From positions 1 through 21,714 of the forward strand of contig WGAU01000164.1 of assembly GCA_015494645.1 (NCBI GenBank): 21,714 nucleotides of DNA. The letters are read 5' to 3'. The number at the start of each line of letters is the position of its first letter. Position 1 is the first letter of the stretch. The notes beneath the pieces were generated by a model, which was not told the origin of the DNA, made no database searches, and saw only the letters and a list, made by a program, of their open reading frames with translations. This document shows, one piece after another, positions 7,582 through 14,820 of this stretch. This DNA is from Aquificota bacterium (GTDB lineage: Bacteria; Thermosulfidibacterota; Thermosulfidibacteria; Thermosulfidibacterales; Thermosulfidibacteraceae). The position numbers and the translations under genes are program-made.

Positions 7582-8404
7582 AGTAGTCTGATGCGGTCTC
7601 TTTTTCTCCTATGCGATGATACAGTTTACCTAATTCGTAGAACTGTCTTGCAAGGGCCTTTTTGTTCTTTTTAAATTCAGGCTCAAAAGTCCTCAGTATT
7701 TGCAAAAAGCCTTTTATCCTATTTTCGTAATTGTGGCTTAGCCTCTCTCCGGAATGTACTAATTGGTATGTGAGCGGAAGATCAACGGGCGAAACTTCGT
7801 ATTTTGATGCTATTCTAATCCACATATGGTAATCCTCTCTATACCACAAATTCCTGTTAAACAAGCCGCATATCTTCAGTACACTTCTTTCCACAATAAC
7901 GCTGGATGGTGTTCCAATTATGTTTTTCTCCAGTAGCTCGGCGAGAACAGGGCCACCTGCTTCTGCTTTCTGTTCCCTGATCTTTTTGAGATTTTCATCA
8001 ACGAAAACGATCCTGGTGTAGCTCCACTTGGTTCCATTTTTAAGCATTGCTTCCAATTGCCTTTCCAGCTTGTCTTTTCGCCAGAAATCGTCGGAGTCTA
8101 AAAAGGCTATGAATCTACCTTTGGACGCGGTAATACCGGTGTTTCTTGCGGCTGACACTCCCATGTTGCTTCTGTGCCTGATGTATCTAACCATTGGAAA
8201 CTTTTTCACCACATTCTGGGTGTCGTCCGTTGAGGCGTCGTCAACAACTATGATTTCCAAATCTTTGAAACCCTGTTCCATAACACTTTCAAGTGCCCTA
8301 CCTATTATATGAGCCCTGTTGTAGGATGGTATGACTACACTTACCAGCGGCAATGTCCCATACTTAATAAAATTGATTAACCCGATGCCATGGTATAACA
8401 TCAC
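7517..8404 (-). CDS. Family 2 glycosyltransferase with C-terminal TPR-like tail
   Basis: This GT-A fold transferase moves a sugar from a nucleotide-sugar donor to a cell-surface polysaccharide or glycan; the exact sugars are unknown. In the 295-residue reading, VSVVIPSYNR (21-30), VVDDAST (53-59), the metal-binding DSD (103-105) and the ED pair (190-191) in REDYHMW are all present. About 247-284 looks like one TPR helix pair. No membrane segment is visible. The first residues are doubtful: GTG 8404/ATG 8401 have no ribosome site and overlap a promoter-like element for the opposite gene, so a start nearer TTG 8353 is possible. GC over 7621-7920 is about 39% by hand count against about 47-50% in sampled neighbours. 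This suggests horizontal acquisition. It stands alone, without other glycan genes. Confidence 0.88.
   Translation of the reverse strand: MMLYHGIGLINFIKYGTLPLVSVVIPSYNRAHIIGRALESVMEQGFKDLEIIVVDDASTDDTQNVVKKFPMVRYIRHRSNMGVSAARNTGITASKGRFIAFLDSDDFWRKDKLERQLEAMLKNGTKWSYTRIVFVDENLKKIREQKAEAGGPVLAELLEKNIIGTPSSVIVERSVLKICGLFNRNLWYREDYHMWIRIASKYEVSPVDLPLTYQLVHSGERLSHNYENRIKGFLQILRTFEPEFKKNKKALARQFYELGKLYHRIGEKETASDYFKRAFLTYPHWNAFHKWLTIS
8373..8399 (+). promoter_or_regulatory. Candidate extended -10 promoter of the DUF4139 gene
   Basis: TGGTATAAC (8391-8399) reads as an extended -10 (TGn plus TATAAC), with TTGATT (8373-8378) 15 bp upstream as a short-spaced -35. The transcript would start near 8406 and give a leader of about 38 nt with GAGGGTG before ATG 8444. 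The element lies within the first codons of the annotated glycosyltransferase. Read by eye only. Confidence 0.4.
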
Positions 8405-8443
8405 AACACGTAGTAGGTCAAAACCGAGGTTGAGGGTGTAGCC

Positions 8444-9907
8444 ATGAGGCGGCTCCTTGCTGTTCTATTGTTACTGGTAACAACAGCGCCCCTTAATGCC
8501 CAGCTTGAGGTGGAAGAGGCGGTAGTCTATCGTTCTGGTGCTACTCTTGTGGCCAAGGCTACCGTGTATGTGAAAAAAGGAAGGAATTTTGTTGGTTTTT
8601 TGCCTCGGGACATTGACAAAAACAGCCTTCAGCTTTTTGCCAACTGCGATGCTGCTTCAATCACAGGGTTAGAGTGGGGATCACCTAAGGAAACCCAAAC
8701 CTACAAAGAGCTTGAGGCCAAGATAGGTACCTTAAAGGTGAAGTTAACTCGTTTAAGTGCTAAGGAAGATTTTTATCAAAGACTCATAGTGTCTTTAGCT
8801 GAGTCTTACAAGTATAACAAACGTTTGAGTTATCTCGCCTATGAGAAGAAATATGAAGAGCTGCTGAACAAGCTTCTGTCCGTTGAGCAGAGTATCAGCA
8901 ATGTGAGCGGTGAATTGAAAAAATTTAAGAAAGAGCTTGAGGATCTTGATGAAATGGAAGCACTTTTTGTGTGGTCCGATGCGGAGGATCAATGTGAGCT
9001 TACCCTCAGCTTTAATATTTCTAAGGCCCGATGGACTCCTAAGTATGTGTTGGTGAGGGATAAGGACAAGGTCATTTTGAATTTTTCTGCGTCTATAAAG
9101 CAGGACACTGGGAGTGATTGGAAGGATATATCTCTTTCTATATCCTCTTCTATGCCCAAAAGGGTGCTTTACCTTCCCAAGGTACAGCCTGTGTATGTTT
9201 TTCCTAAGTCGTATTTTGTTCGCGCTAAAGCTTCCAAAATGATGGTGCGTTCAGCCTTGTCCCCTGAGGCGGAGAAGCCCAAGCTAACCCGTGGTGTGTC
9301 AAGCTATTCTTTTTCTTTGCCCATGCCTGTTTCCATCAAAAGCGGTGTGGAACAGGAGTTCAGTATTAGGGTTTTTGAGTGGAGCAATGTTAGGGTTGAG
9401 AGAGTGTGCATTCCTACCGACTCTTTAGCTGTTTATGCCAAGATTGAGGTGCCCTATCCTTCGGTGCCCCTTCCGGATGGAGAGGTGAAGATAATTGACA
9501 GCAACTCCTTTTTGGGAATCTTTTCTATGGGCAGGTTCAAAGAGGGTAAAAAGCTTGTTGTGCCTTTGGGGAAGGACCCTGAGATACAGGTTAAACGGGA
9601 GAGAGTAACTTTCAACACTCAGACGAAGTGGAGTGGGGATAAAGAGCTTTTGGTAGGGTACAAAATCACCCTTGTTAGTACCAAAGATTCACCAGTGGAG
9701 GTGTTAGTAAAGGAACCTCTGCCTGTTTCCCAGGATGACAGGATAAAGGTTACATGGCTTAAAGAGAGAATGAGCCCGAAGCCCAATGAGATAAATCCAA
9801 AAGGCATTGCCAAGTGGAAATTAACCCTTGAGCCTAACAAAGAGGTGACTATTAGCTATTATTTTAAAGTCAGATACCCCGCCAATTTGCAGATAAATCT
9901 TTACTGA
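8444..9907 (+). CDS. Secreted DUF4139-domain protein (MuiA-like)
   Basis: This 487-residue exported protein has a signal peptide (Arg2-Arg3, hydrophobic 4-15, cleavage likely after LNA at 17-19). The mature N-terminus has the YRSGATL (29-35) beta segment typical of the DUF4140 domain. A long charged helical region (about 83-172), probably coiled coil, follows, and then the DUF4139 domain with WTPKY (197-201) and QDTGSDW (220-226) and a beta-rich C-terminus. Relatives are often called 'mucoidy inhibitor MuiA', but no biochemical function is established. Location is probably the periplasm or cell envelope. GAGGGTG (8432-8438) gives a good ribosome site. The crotonase-like gene starts 11 bases after its stop, so the two are probably one operon. 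Confidence 0.85.
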   Translation: MRRLLAVLLLLVTTAPLNAQLEVEEAVVYRSGATLVAKATVYVKKGRNFVGFLPRDIDKNSLQLFANCDAASITGLEWGSPKETQTYKELEAKIGTLKVKLTRLSAKEDFYQRLIVSLAESYKYNKRLSYLAYEKKYEELLNKLLSVEQSISNVSGELKKFKKELEDLDEMEALFVWSDAEDQCELTLSFNISKARWTPKYVLVRDKDKVILNFSASIKQDTGSDWKDISLSISSSMPKRVLYLPKVQPVYVFPKSYFVRAKASKMMVRSALSPEAEKPKLTRGVSSYSFSLPMPVSIKSGVEQEFSIRVFEWSNVRVERVCIPTDSLAVYAKIEVPYPSVPLPDGEVKIIDSNSFLGIFSMGRFKEGKKLVVPLGKDPEIQVKRERVTFNTQTKWSGDKELLVGYKITLVSTKDSPVEVLVKEPLPVSQDDRIKVTWLKERMSPKPNEINPKGIAKWKLTLEPNKEVTISYYFKVRYPANLQINLY

Positions 9908-9918
9908 AGGAGGGATGC

Positions 9919-10668
9919 ATGAAGATACTCACTAAGATAGAGCCTCCTATTGGCTGGATAGTTTTTAACAGGCCCGAGGCGATGAACGCTTTTGATATAG
10001 AGATGTGGAGATTACTACCGGAAAGGGCACTGGAGCTGGACAGGGATCCACAAATAGAAGTTATCATTATGAGGGGAGAGGGTGGAGTATTTGGAGCAGG
10101 TGCTGACATAAAGGAGCTATTGGATTACGCCGAGAGGGGAGAGTCTCAGAAGTATGCGGAAGCTGTCAACTACTGTTTTTCTGGATTGGCCAGAGTGGAA
10201 AAGGTTATGATTGCCGCTGTGGAGAAGTACGCCTTGGGAGGGGGATGTATGGTTGCTCTTTCTTGCGATCTGAGGGTTGCGGGGAAGGGAGCTAAGATAG
10301 GTATCCCTTTGGTTAAACTTGGTCTTGCTGTGGAACCTCTTGGGATAAAGAGGTTGTTTGATGTGGCTGGAGCTGGGTTTGCTTCTGAATTTCTGCTGAT
10401 GGGGGATGTGATTCCCAAAGAGAAGCTTATGGCATCGGGTATAGTAAATTTCTTTGTGGAAGACGAAAGGGTAGTTGACTTTAGCAAGGAACTGGCACTC
10501 AAGCTTTTGGAAAACGGTAGATACGCCTTGAAGATTACCAAGTCCATTCTCAAGCAGTACACCCTTGGTTCACCGGATGATAGGTTTCTTGCTAAGGCCT
10601 TTGCAAGCTGTATGGATACCGATGAATTTAAGGAAAGGGCTCGGAGGTTCTGTAAAAGGACTAAATGA
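9919..10668 (+). CDS. Crotonase-fold (enoyl-CoA hydratase/isomerase family) protein, altered active site
   Basis: This 249-residue protein has the crotonase (ECH) fold signature. The oxyanion-hole segments are intact: GAGADIKEL (59-67) and YALGGG (104-109). Against rat mitochondrial enoyl-CoA hydratase, the catalytic Glu144 (GGGCE) aligns with Met111 and Glu164 (QPE) with Leu131, so both acid/base residues of a hydratase are missing. CoA-thioester binding is still expected, but hydration is not; isomerase, thioesterase, dehalogenase-like or non-catalytic roles are open. The ribosome site AAGGAGGG (9906-9913) is strong. There are no other fatty-acid or aromatic degradation genes nearby, and its partner is a secreted DUF4139 protein. 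Its end overlaps the purA end by eight bases on the opposite strand. Confidence 0.85.
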   Translation: MKILTKIEPPIGWIVFNRPEAMNAFDIEMWRLLPERALELDRDPQIEVIIMRGEGGVFGAGADIKELLDYAERGESQKYAEAVNYCFSGLARVEKVMIAAVEKYALGGGCMVALSCDLRVAGKGAKIGIPLVKLGLAVEPLGIKRLFDVAGAGFASEFLLMGDVIPKEKLMASGIVNFFVEDERVVDFSKELALKLLENGRYALKITKSILKQYTLGSPDDRFLAKAFASCMDTDEFKERARRFCKRTK

Positions 10669-11938
10669 ACATCACCGTGTCCTTTCTATCCGCCCCGGTG
10701 GATACAAGCATTATGTCAACGCCTAACTGCTCAGCGATGAACTCTACGTAGCTTAGTGCCTCTTTTGGAAGTTCTTCTCTTTTGTTTTTACCTTTTACGG
10801 GGGTTTTCCATCCAGGAAGCTCTTTGTAAATGGGACGGGCCTTACAGAACTTCACATAATCAGTGGGGAACTCTTCGGTTATTTCTCCATCTATTTCGTA
10901 GGCTATACACACTTTTATTTTTTCAAAGCCATCAAGGACATCCAGCTTGGTTATGGCTATGTGGGTTAAACCGTTAACCCATGTAGCAAACTTCAGTCCC
11001 ACGAGATCCAGCCATCCGCATCTTCTGGGTCTTCCTGTGGTGGCTCCGTATTCTCCCCCCTTTTCTCTGAGAAGATCCCCAAGATTACCAGTCTCCTCTG
11101 TTGGGAAGGGACCTCCTCCTACCCTTGTGGTGTAAGCTTTAACCACACCCACTATCCTTTCCACGGAGTCTTTTGGAACGCCCAGTCCAGTCATTATGCC
11201 TCCGATGGTGGGGTTGGATGAGGTAACGTAAGGATAGGTCCCGTGGTCTATGTCCAGCATGGTTCCCTGTGCACCTTCGTACAGTATGCTCTTTCCGTCT
11301 TTTAGTGCCCTTTTCATGTAGGATACTGTGTTATCCACGAATCCTTTGAGTTTCTCTGCCCATTCTAAGGCTTGACTGTACAGATCATCAAAGGAATAGC
11401 CTTCTTCTCCAAAGAAATGTTCAATTATGGCGTTCTTGATCTTTAGGTTGAAAGCAAGTTTTTCCTTTAGTATTTCTGGATCCAGAAGCTCTCCCATCCT
11501 TATGCCTATCCTTGACGCTTTGTCGGCATAGGCCGGACCAATGCCCCGCAGAGTAGTTCCTATCTGTCTTTTCCCTCTTATTCTCTCGTTTAAAGCGTCC
11601 AGTTTTTTGTGATAGGGCATGATCACATGGGCGCTTTCGCTAATTATGAGGTTCTCTCCTATATAGACTCCAGCTTCCTGAAGTTCCTTCATTTCTTCAA
11701 TGAGAGCAGCTGGATCTACCACCATGCCATTGCCCATTACGCACATGGTGTTTCTGTGGAGGATGCCTGAGGGAATGAGGTGGAGTATGTACTTTTTACC
11801 GTTTATGATAACCGTATGACCAGCATTGGGACCACCGGAGTACCTTGCTACCACATCCATGTCCGCTGCCAGAAAGTCAACCACCTTACCTTTTCCTTCG
11901 TCTCCCCACTGGGCGCCTAAAATGGCTATTCTTTCCAT
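10661..11938 (-). CDS. purA: Adenylosuccinate synthetase PurA
   Basis: PurA joins IMP and aspartate using GTP to form adenylosuccinate, the first committed step to AMP, in the cytoplasm. From ATG 11938 it is 425 residues, the normal length. The GTP loop GDEGKGK (12-18) contains Asp13, and NAGHTV (38-43) contains His41, the two catalytic residues. Later blocks GAQGTMLDIDHGTYP, TTRVGGGPFPTE, GRPRRCGWLD and TGADR match the family. The upstream in-frame TTG at 11953 is rejected because GGGAGG (11946-11951) is ideally placed for 11938. The gene overlaps the end of hisZ by 13 bases; hisZ-purA adjacency is also known in Proteobacteria. It ends tail to tail with the crotonase-like gene. Confidence 0.97.
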   Translation of the reverse strand: MERIAILGAQWGDEGKGKVVDFLAADMDVVARYSGGPNAGHTVIINGKKYILHLIPSGILHRNTMCVMGNGMVVDPAALIEEMKELQEAGVYIGENLIISESAHVIMPYHKKLDALNERIRGKRQIGTTLRGIGPAYADKASRIGIRMGELLDPEILKEKLAFNLKIKNAIIEHFFGEEGYSFDDLYSQALEWAEKLKGFVDNTVSYMKRALKDGKSILYEGAQGTMLDIDHGTYPYVTSSNPTIGGIMTGLGVPKDSVERIVGVVKAYTTRVGGGPFPTEETGNLGDLLREKGGEYGATTGRPRRCGWLDLVGLKFATWVNGLTHIAITKLDVLDGFEKIKVCIAYEIDGEITEEFPTDYVKFCKARPIYKELPGWKTPVKGKNKREELPKEALSYVEFIAEQLGVDIMLVSTGADRKDTVMFI

Positions 11939-13212
11939 TCCCACGCCTCCCAAAAGCTTGAGGAAAACAGCAGACTTTCCTCCACCACTTCTTCGTAGTT
12001 CTTTTTAGTATCCAACACTCTCACCACGGTCCTGTCTTTCAGGCGCTCGTCTATTACAACTACCCTATTTATTCCATGCTTCTTTGCGTAATCAAGAGAT
12101 TCTTCAAGGCTCCTTTCTATTATATCTCTCGCCACTTTCAATCCCATTCTTCTCAGATTCTTGGCTATTTCTACGCCACGGTTCTTGACGGGAGACATAT
12201 CAACCACCAAGACATCAACGGTGGAAACCTTTGGCTTCTTCCCTTTCAGATGAACAGCTTTATAAAGGCTTTCCATGTTGAAAGCAAAGCCCATTCCCGG
12301 TTCGTTGGATCCATACATCCTCATAAGATCGTCGTATCTTCCTCCCACGGCCGTTCTTTTGCCTATCCCCTCAACAAAAACCTCAAAAAAGAAGCCTCTG
12401 TGGTAAACCATGCCTCTTATCTCGGATAGGTCTATGAGGATGTTTCTCATGAGGCCGTAACTTTTCAGCACAAATATGACCGATTTTAGCTCCTGAATGT
12501 GGGGTTCAAGCCCTATATCTGAGTAAAGGGACTCTATGTCTTTAAGTATTTCAGGTCCTCCCACAAGCTCCGGAAGCTGTTTGATTAGCTCTTTTCTTTT
12601 CTTCTCTAATTCTGCATCCTTAAGCAGGATGTTTAGCTCTTTGGTATCCTTCCTTGCCAGTGCAAAAGCTACTTTTTTTCTCTTCTTAACGGGAATGGGG
12701 GCGAGAAGCTCCCTTATGAAGCTCACGTTGGATATGGCTATAACGTAGTCTTTTACCCCAAGTTCTTCCAAGACTTCTTCGGATATACCCACAAGCTCGG
12801 CACACGCCTCGGCCTTGTCAAGACCTATAAGCTCAAGGCCTATCTGGTCTATCTGTTTGGCTGCCTGTTTGGTCTCTGCGGGCCATCTGAAGATGTTTCC
12901 TGAATAATAGAGTCTGAGGGGTCTGGGAACATCCTTCATAAGAGTGGATGCTATCCTTGCCACCTGGGGAGTAAAGTCGGGCCTCAGCACAATGATCCGT
13001 CCAGTTTCTCTCTCTATGAGCTTTACCAAGGCTCCTTGGAGGGACTCGTCTATCTGCTTGTAAACGTCATCATAGTATTCAAATATCGGGGTTCCCACTT
13101 CCCTGAACCCCCATCTCATGAAAACTTGGGATACACACTTCCTGATAGAGGCGTATCTTTCTTGTACTTCTGGCGGATTTACCGTGACCCCTTTGGGTAA
13201 AAGTTCTACCAA
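11926..13212 (-). CDS. hisZ: ATP phosphoribosyltransferase regulatory subunit HisZ
   Basis: HisZ is a histidyl-tRNA synthetase paralogue. It pairs with short-form HisG to make active, histidine-inhibited ATP phosphoribosyltransferase, the first step of histidine synthesis. In this 428-residue protein the class II synthetase core is visible: RPDFTPQVAR (77-86), the motif-2-like YYSGNIFRW (102-110), IGLELIG (124-130), an altered histidine-binding segment IRGMVYHRGFFFEVF (265-279) and GGRYDDLM (290-297). Genuine HisRS would have a LDYYT-type motif and the arginine-rich RYERPQ region, which are absent, so a synthetase is unlikely. A C-terminal domain (about 330-405) resembles the HisRS anticodon-binding fold and occurs in some HisZ. 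It starts with TTG 13212, preceded by GAGGT. The serA stop is 10 bases upstream. hisG is not in the window. Confidence 0.88.
   Translation of the reverse strand: MVELLPKGVTVNPPEVQERYASIRKCVSQVFMRWGFREVGTPIFEYYDDVYKQIDESLQGALVKLIERETGRIIVLRPDFTPQVARIASTLMKDVPRPLRLYYSGNIFRWPAETKQAAKQIDQIGLELIGLDKAEACAELVGISEEVLEELGVKDYVIAISNVSFIRELLAPIPVKKRKKVAFALARKDTKELNILLKDAELEKKRKELIKQLPELVGGPEILKDIESLYSDIGLEPHIQELKSVIFVLKSYGLMRNILIDLSEIRGMVYHRGFFFEVFVEGIGKRTAVGGRYDDLMRMYGSNEPGMGFAFNMESLYKAVHLKGKKPKVSTVDVLVVDMSPVKNRGVEIAKNLRRMGLKVARDIIERSLEESLDYAKKHGINRVVVIDERLKDRTVVRVLDTKKNYEEVVEESLLFSSSFWEAWEWKE
11946..11951 (-). promoter_or_regulatory. Ribosome binding site deciding the purA start
   Basis: GGGAGG, read on the minus strand, lies seven bases before ATG 11938. 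It falls inside the upstream reading from TTG 11953, so the shorter PurA is preferred. It is embedded in the last codons of hisZ. Confidence 0.7.
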
Positions 13213-13222
13213 TGTATGAACC

Positions 13223-14815
13223 TCAGCCTAAGTTTATCATCTTCACATCTATGATATTGGGGAGCTGCTTGATCTTTTCCAAAACTTCTTCAGGAACAGG
13301 ATCGTCCACATTCAGTAAGGCTACAGCCATTTCACCCGGTTTAAACCTTCCAAGCCTCATTCCTGCTATGTTTATCCCAGCCTCTCCCAAAATGGTGCCT
13401 ATGCGCCCGATCACACCAGGCCTGTCGTAGTTGGTGAAGTAAAGAATGTATCCGGAAGGCTCTGCTTCTACGGGGAACTGATTTATCATAACGATTCTGG
13501 GGGAGTCTTTCTTTATCAAGGTTCCCGCTGCGGAGACCTGCTTTCCTTCTCCTTTGAGAATGATCCTAATAAGACTAACGTATCCTTCTGTGGACTTGGA
13601 GCGCTTTTCCACGACCTTTATCCCTCTTTGCTTGGCAATGTACTGGGCGTTTACCATGTTCACTCCGTTTCCGAGTATTGGTTTGAGAACTCCCACTAAA
13701 GCTGCCGAAGTGAGGGCGTGATATATGCCTTCTTCAAGGACCTCTCCTGAGTACTCAACCTCCACCTCTTCCATCCTGCCTTCGTAGATTTGGGCCACAA
13801 GGAGTCCCAGCTTGGTGGCAAGATTTATGTAAGGCTCAGCCTTAGGAATGAGCTCTGGCTTGATGGAAGGGACGTTCACAGCGTGCTTTATCACACCCCT
13901 CTTGAAGTAATCTATGATCTGCTGGGCTATGGCCACTGCCACCACCTCTTGGGCTTCCCTCGTGGAGGCGCCTATGTGGGGGGTGCATATAACATTGTCC
14001 AAGGTCAACAGCGGATTGTCTGGATTGATAGGTTCTTCTTCAAACACGTCTAAGGCAGCTCCTGCCAGATGGCCACTCTTTAATACTTCGTAGAGATCGT
14101 CTTCTTTAACTATCCCTCCTCTTGCACAGTTTATCAGAAAGGCTCCCTTCTTCATTTTAAGAAGCTTTTCCTTGTCAATCAAATACTTGGTTTCTGAGGT
14201 TAGAGGCGTGTGGATTGACACAAAATCAGCGGTTTCAAGAAGTTCATCTAAGCCTACCAGCCTTATGCCTAAGGAAGTGGCGGCTTCTTCGGATATGTAA
14301 GGATCATAGGCAATCACTTCCATGTTTAAGCCTTGAGCCATCTTTGCCACATAGGAGCCTATTCTACCGATGCCTATTATGCCAAGCACTTTGTTTCTGA
14401 CCTCAACCCCCATGAATTTCTTCTTTTCCCACTTGCCCTGTTTCATTGATGCGTTGGCCTGAGGGATCTTTCTTGCCATGGACATGAGCATGGCTACGGC
14501 GTGTTCCGCTGCTGCCACGGTGTTGGCGCCGGGGGTGTTCATTACAACTATACCTTTTTCCGTGGCGGCCTCCACGTCTATGTTGTCCACTCCTGTCCCT
14601 GCCCTGCCTATGACCTTAAGCCTGCTTGCCGCTTCAATAATGCGCCTTGTGACCTTGGTGGCGGAGCGAACAATCATGGCATCGTAGTTGTCTATAATAG
14701 AGACAAGCTCATCTTCCTTGAGCCCTGTTTTCACATCAACCTCAAAGTCTTGCTCCAAAGACAAAAGCTTTACTCCTTCGTCGGATATCTTGTCGCAGAC
14801 GAGAACCCTGTACAT
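13223..14815 (-). CDS. serA: D-3-phosphoglycerate dehydrogenase SerA (long form)
   Basis: SerA oxidises 3-phosphoglycerate to 3-phosphohydroxypyruvate with NAD+, the first step of serine synthesis. From ATG 14815 it is 530 residues, the long form with an intervening (ASB) domain (about 305-440) and a C-terminal ACT domain (about 455-530) that in many homologues senses serine. The catalytic domain shows RAGTGVDNID (71-80), the Rossmann GIGRIG (148-153) with Asp171 after the next strand, Arg232 in ARGG, Glu261 in DVFEEEP and His280. The in-frame ATG at 14830 is rejected because GGAGGT (14823-14828), overlapping it, is the ribosome site for 14815. The stop of the aminotransferase lies in that same site, so coupling is likely. 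Feedback by serine is inferred from the ACT domain only. Confidence 0.96.
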   Translation of the reverse strand: MYRVLVCDKISDEGVKLLSLEQDFEVDVKTGLKEDELVSIIDNYDAMIVRSATKVTRRIIEAASRLKVIGRAGTGVDNIDVEAATEKGIVVMNTPGANTVAAAEHAVAMLMSMARKIPQANASMKQGKWEKKKFMGVEVRNKVLGIIGIGRIGSYVAKMAQGLNMEVIAYDPYISEEAATSLGIRLVGLDELLETADFVSIHTPLTSETKYLIDKEKLLKMKKGAFLINCARGGIVKEDDLYEVLKSGHLAGAALDVFEEEPINPDNPLLTLDNVICTPHIGASTREAQEVVAVAIAQQIIDYFKRGVIKHAVNVPSIKPELIPKAEPYINLATKLGLLVAQIYEGRMEEVEVEYSGEVLEEGIYHALTSAALVGVLKPILGNGVNMVNAQYIAKQRGIKVVEKRSKSTEGYVSLIRIILKGEGKQVSAAGTLIKKDSPRIVMINQFPVEAEPSGYILYFTNYDRPGVIGRIGTILGEAGINIAGMRLGRFKPGEMAVALLNVDDPVPEEVLEKIKQLPNIIDVKMINLG

Positions 14816-14820
14816 CTTTT

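Noticed and set aside
11926..13212. Histidyl-tRNA synthetase (HisS)
   Set aside because: The class II core is present, but the HisRS-specific histidine-binding and motif 2 residues are altered, and the gene is next to purA as hisZ often is.
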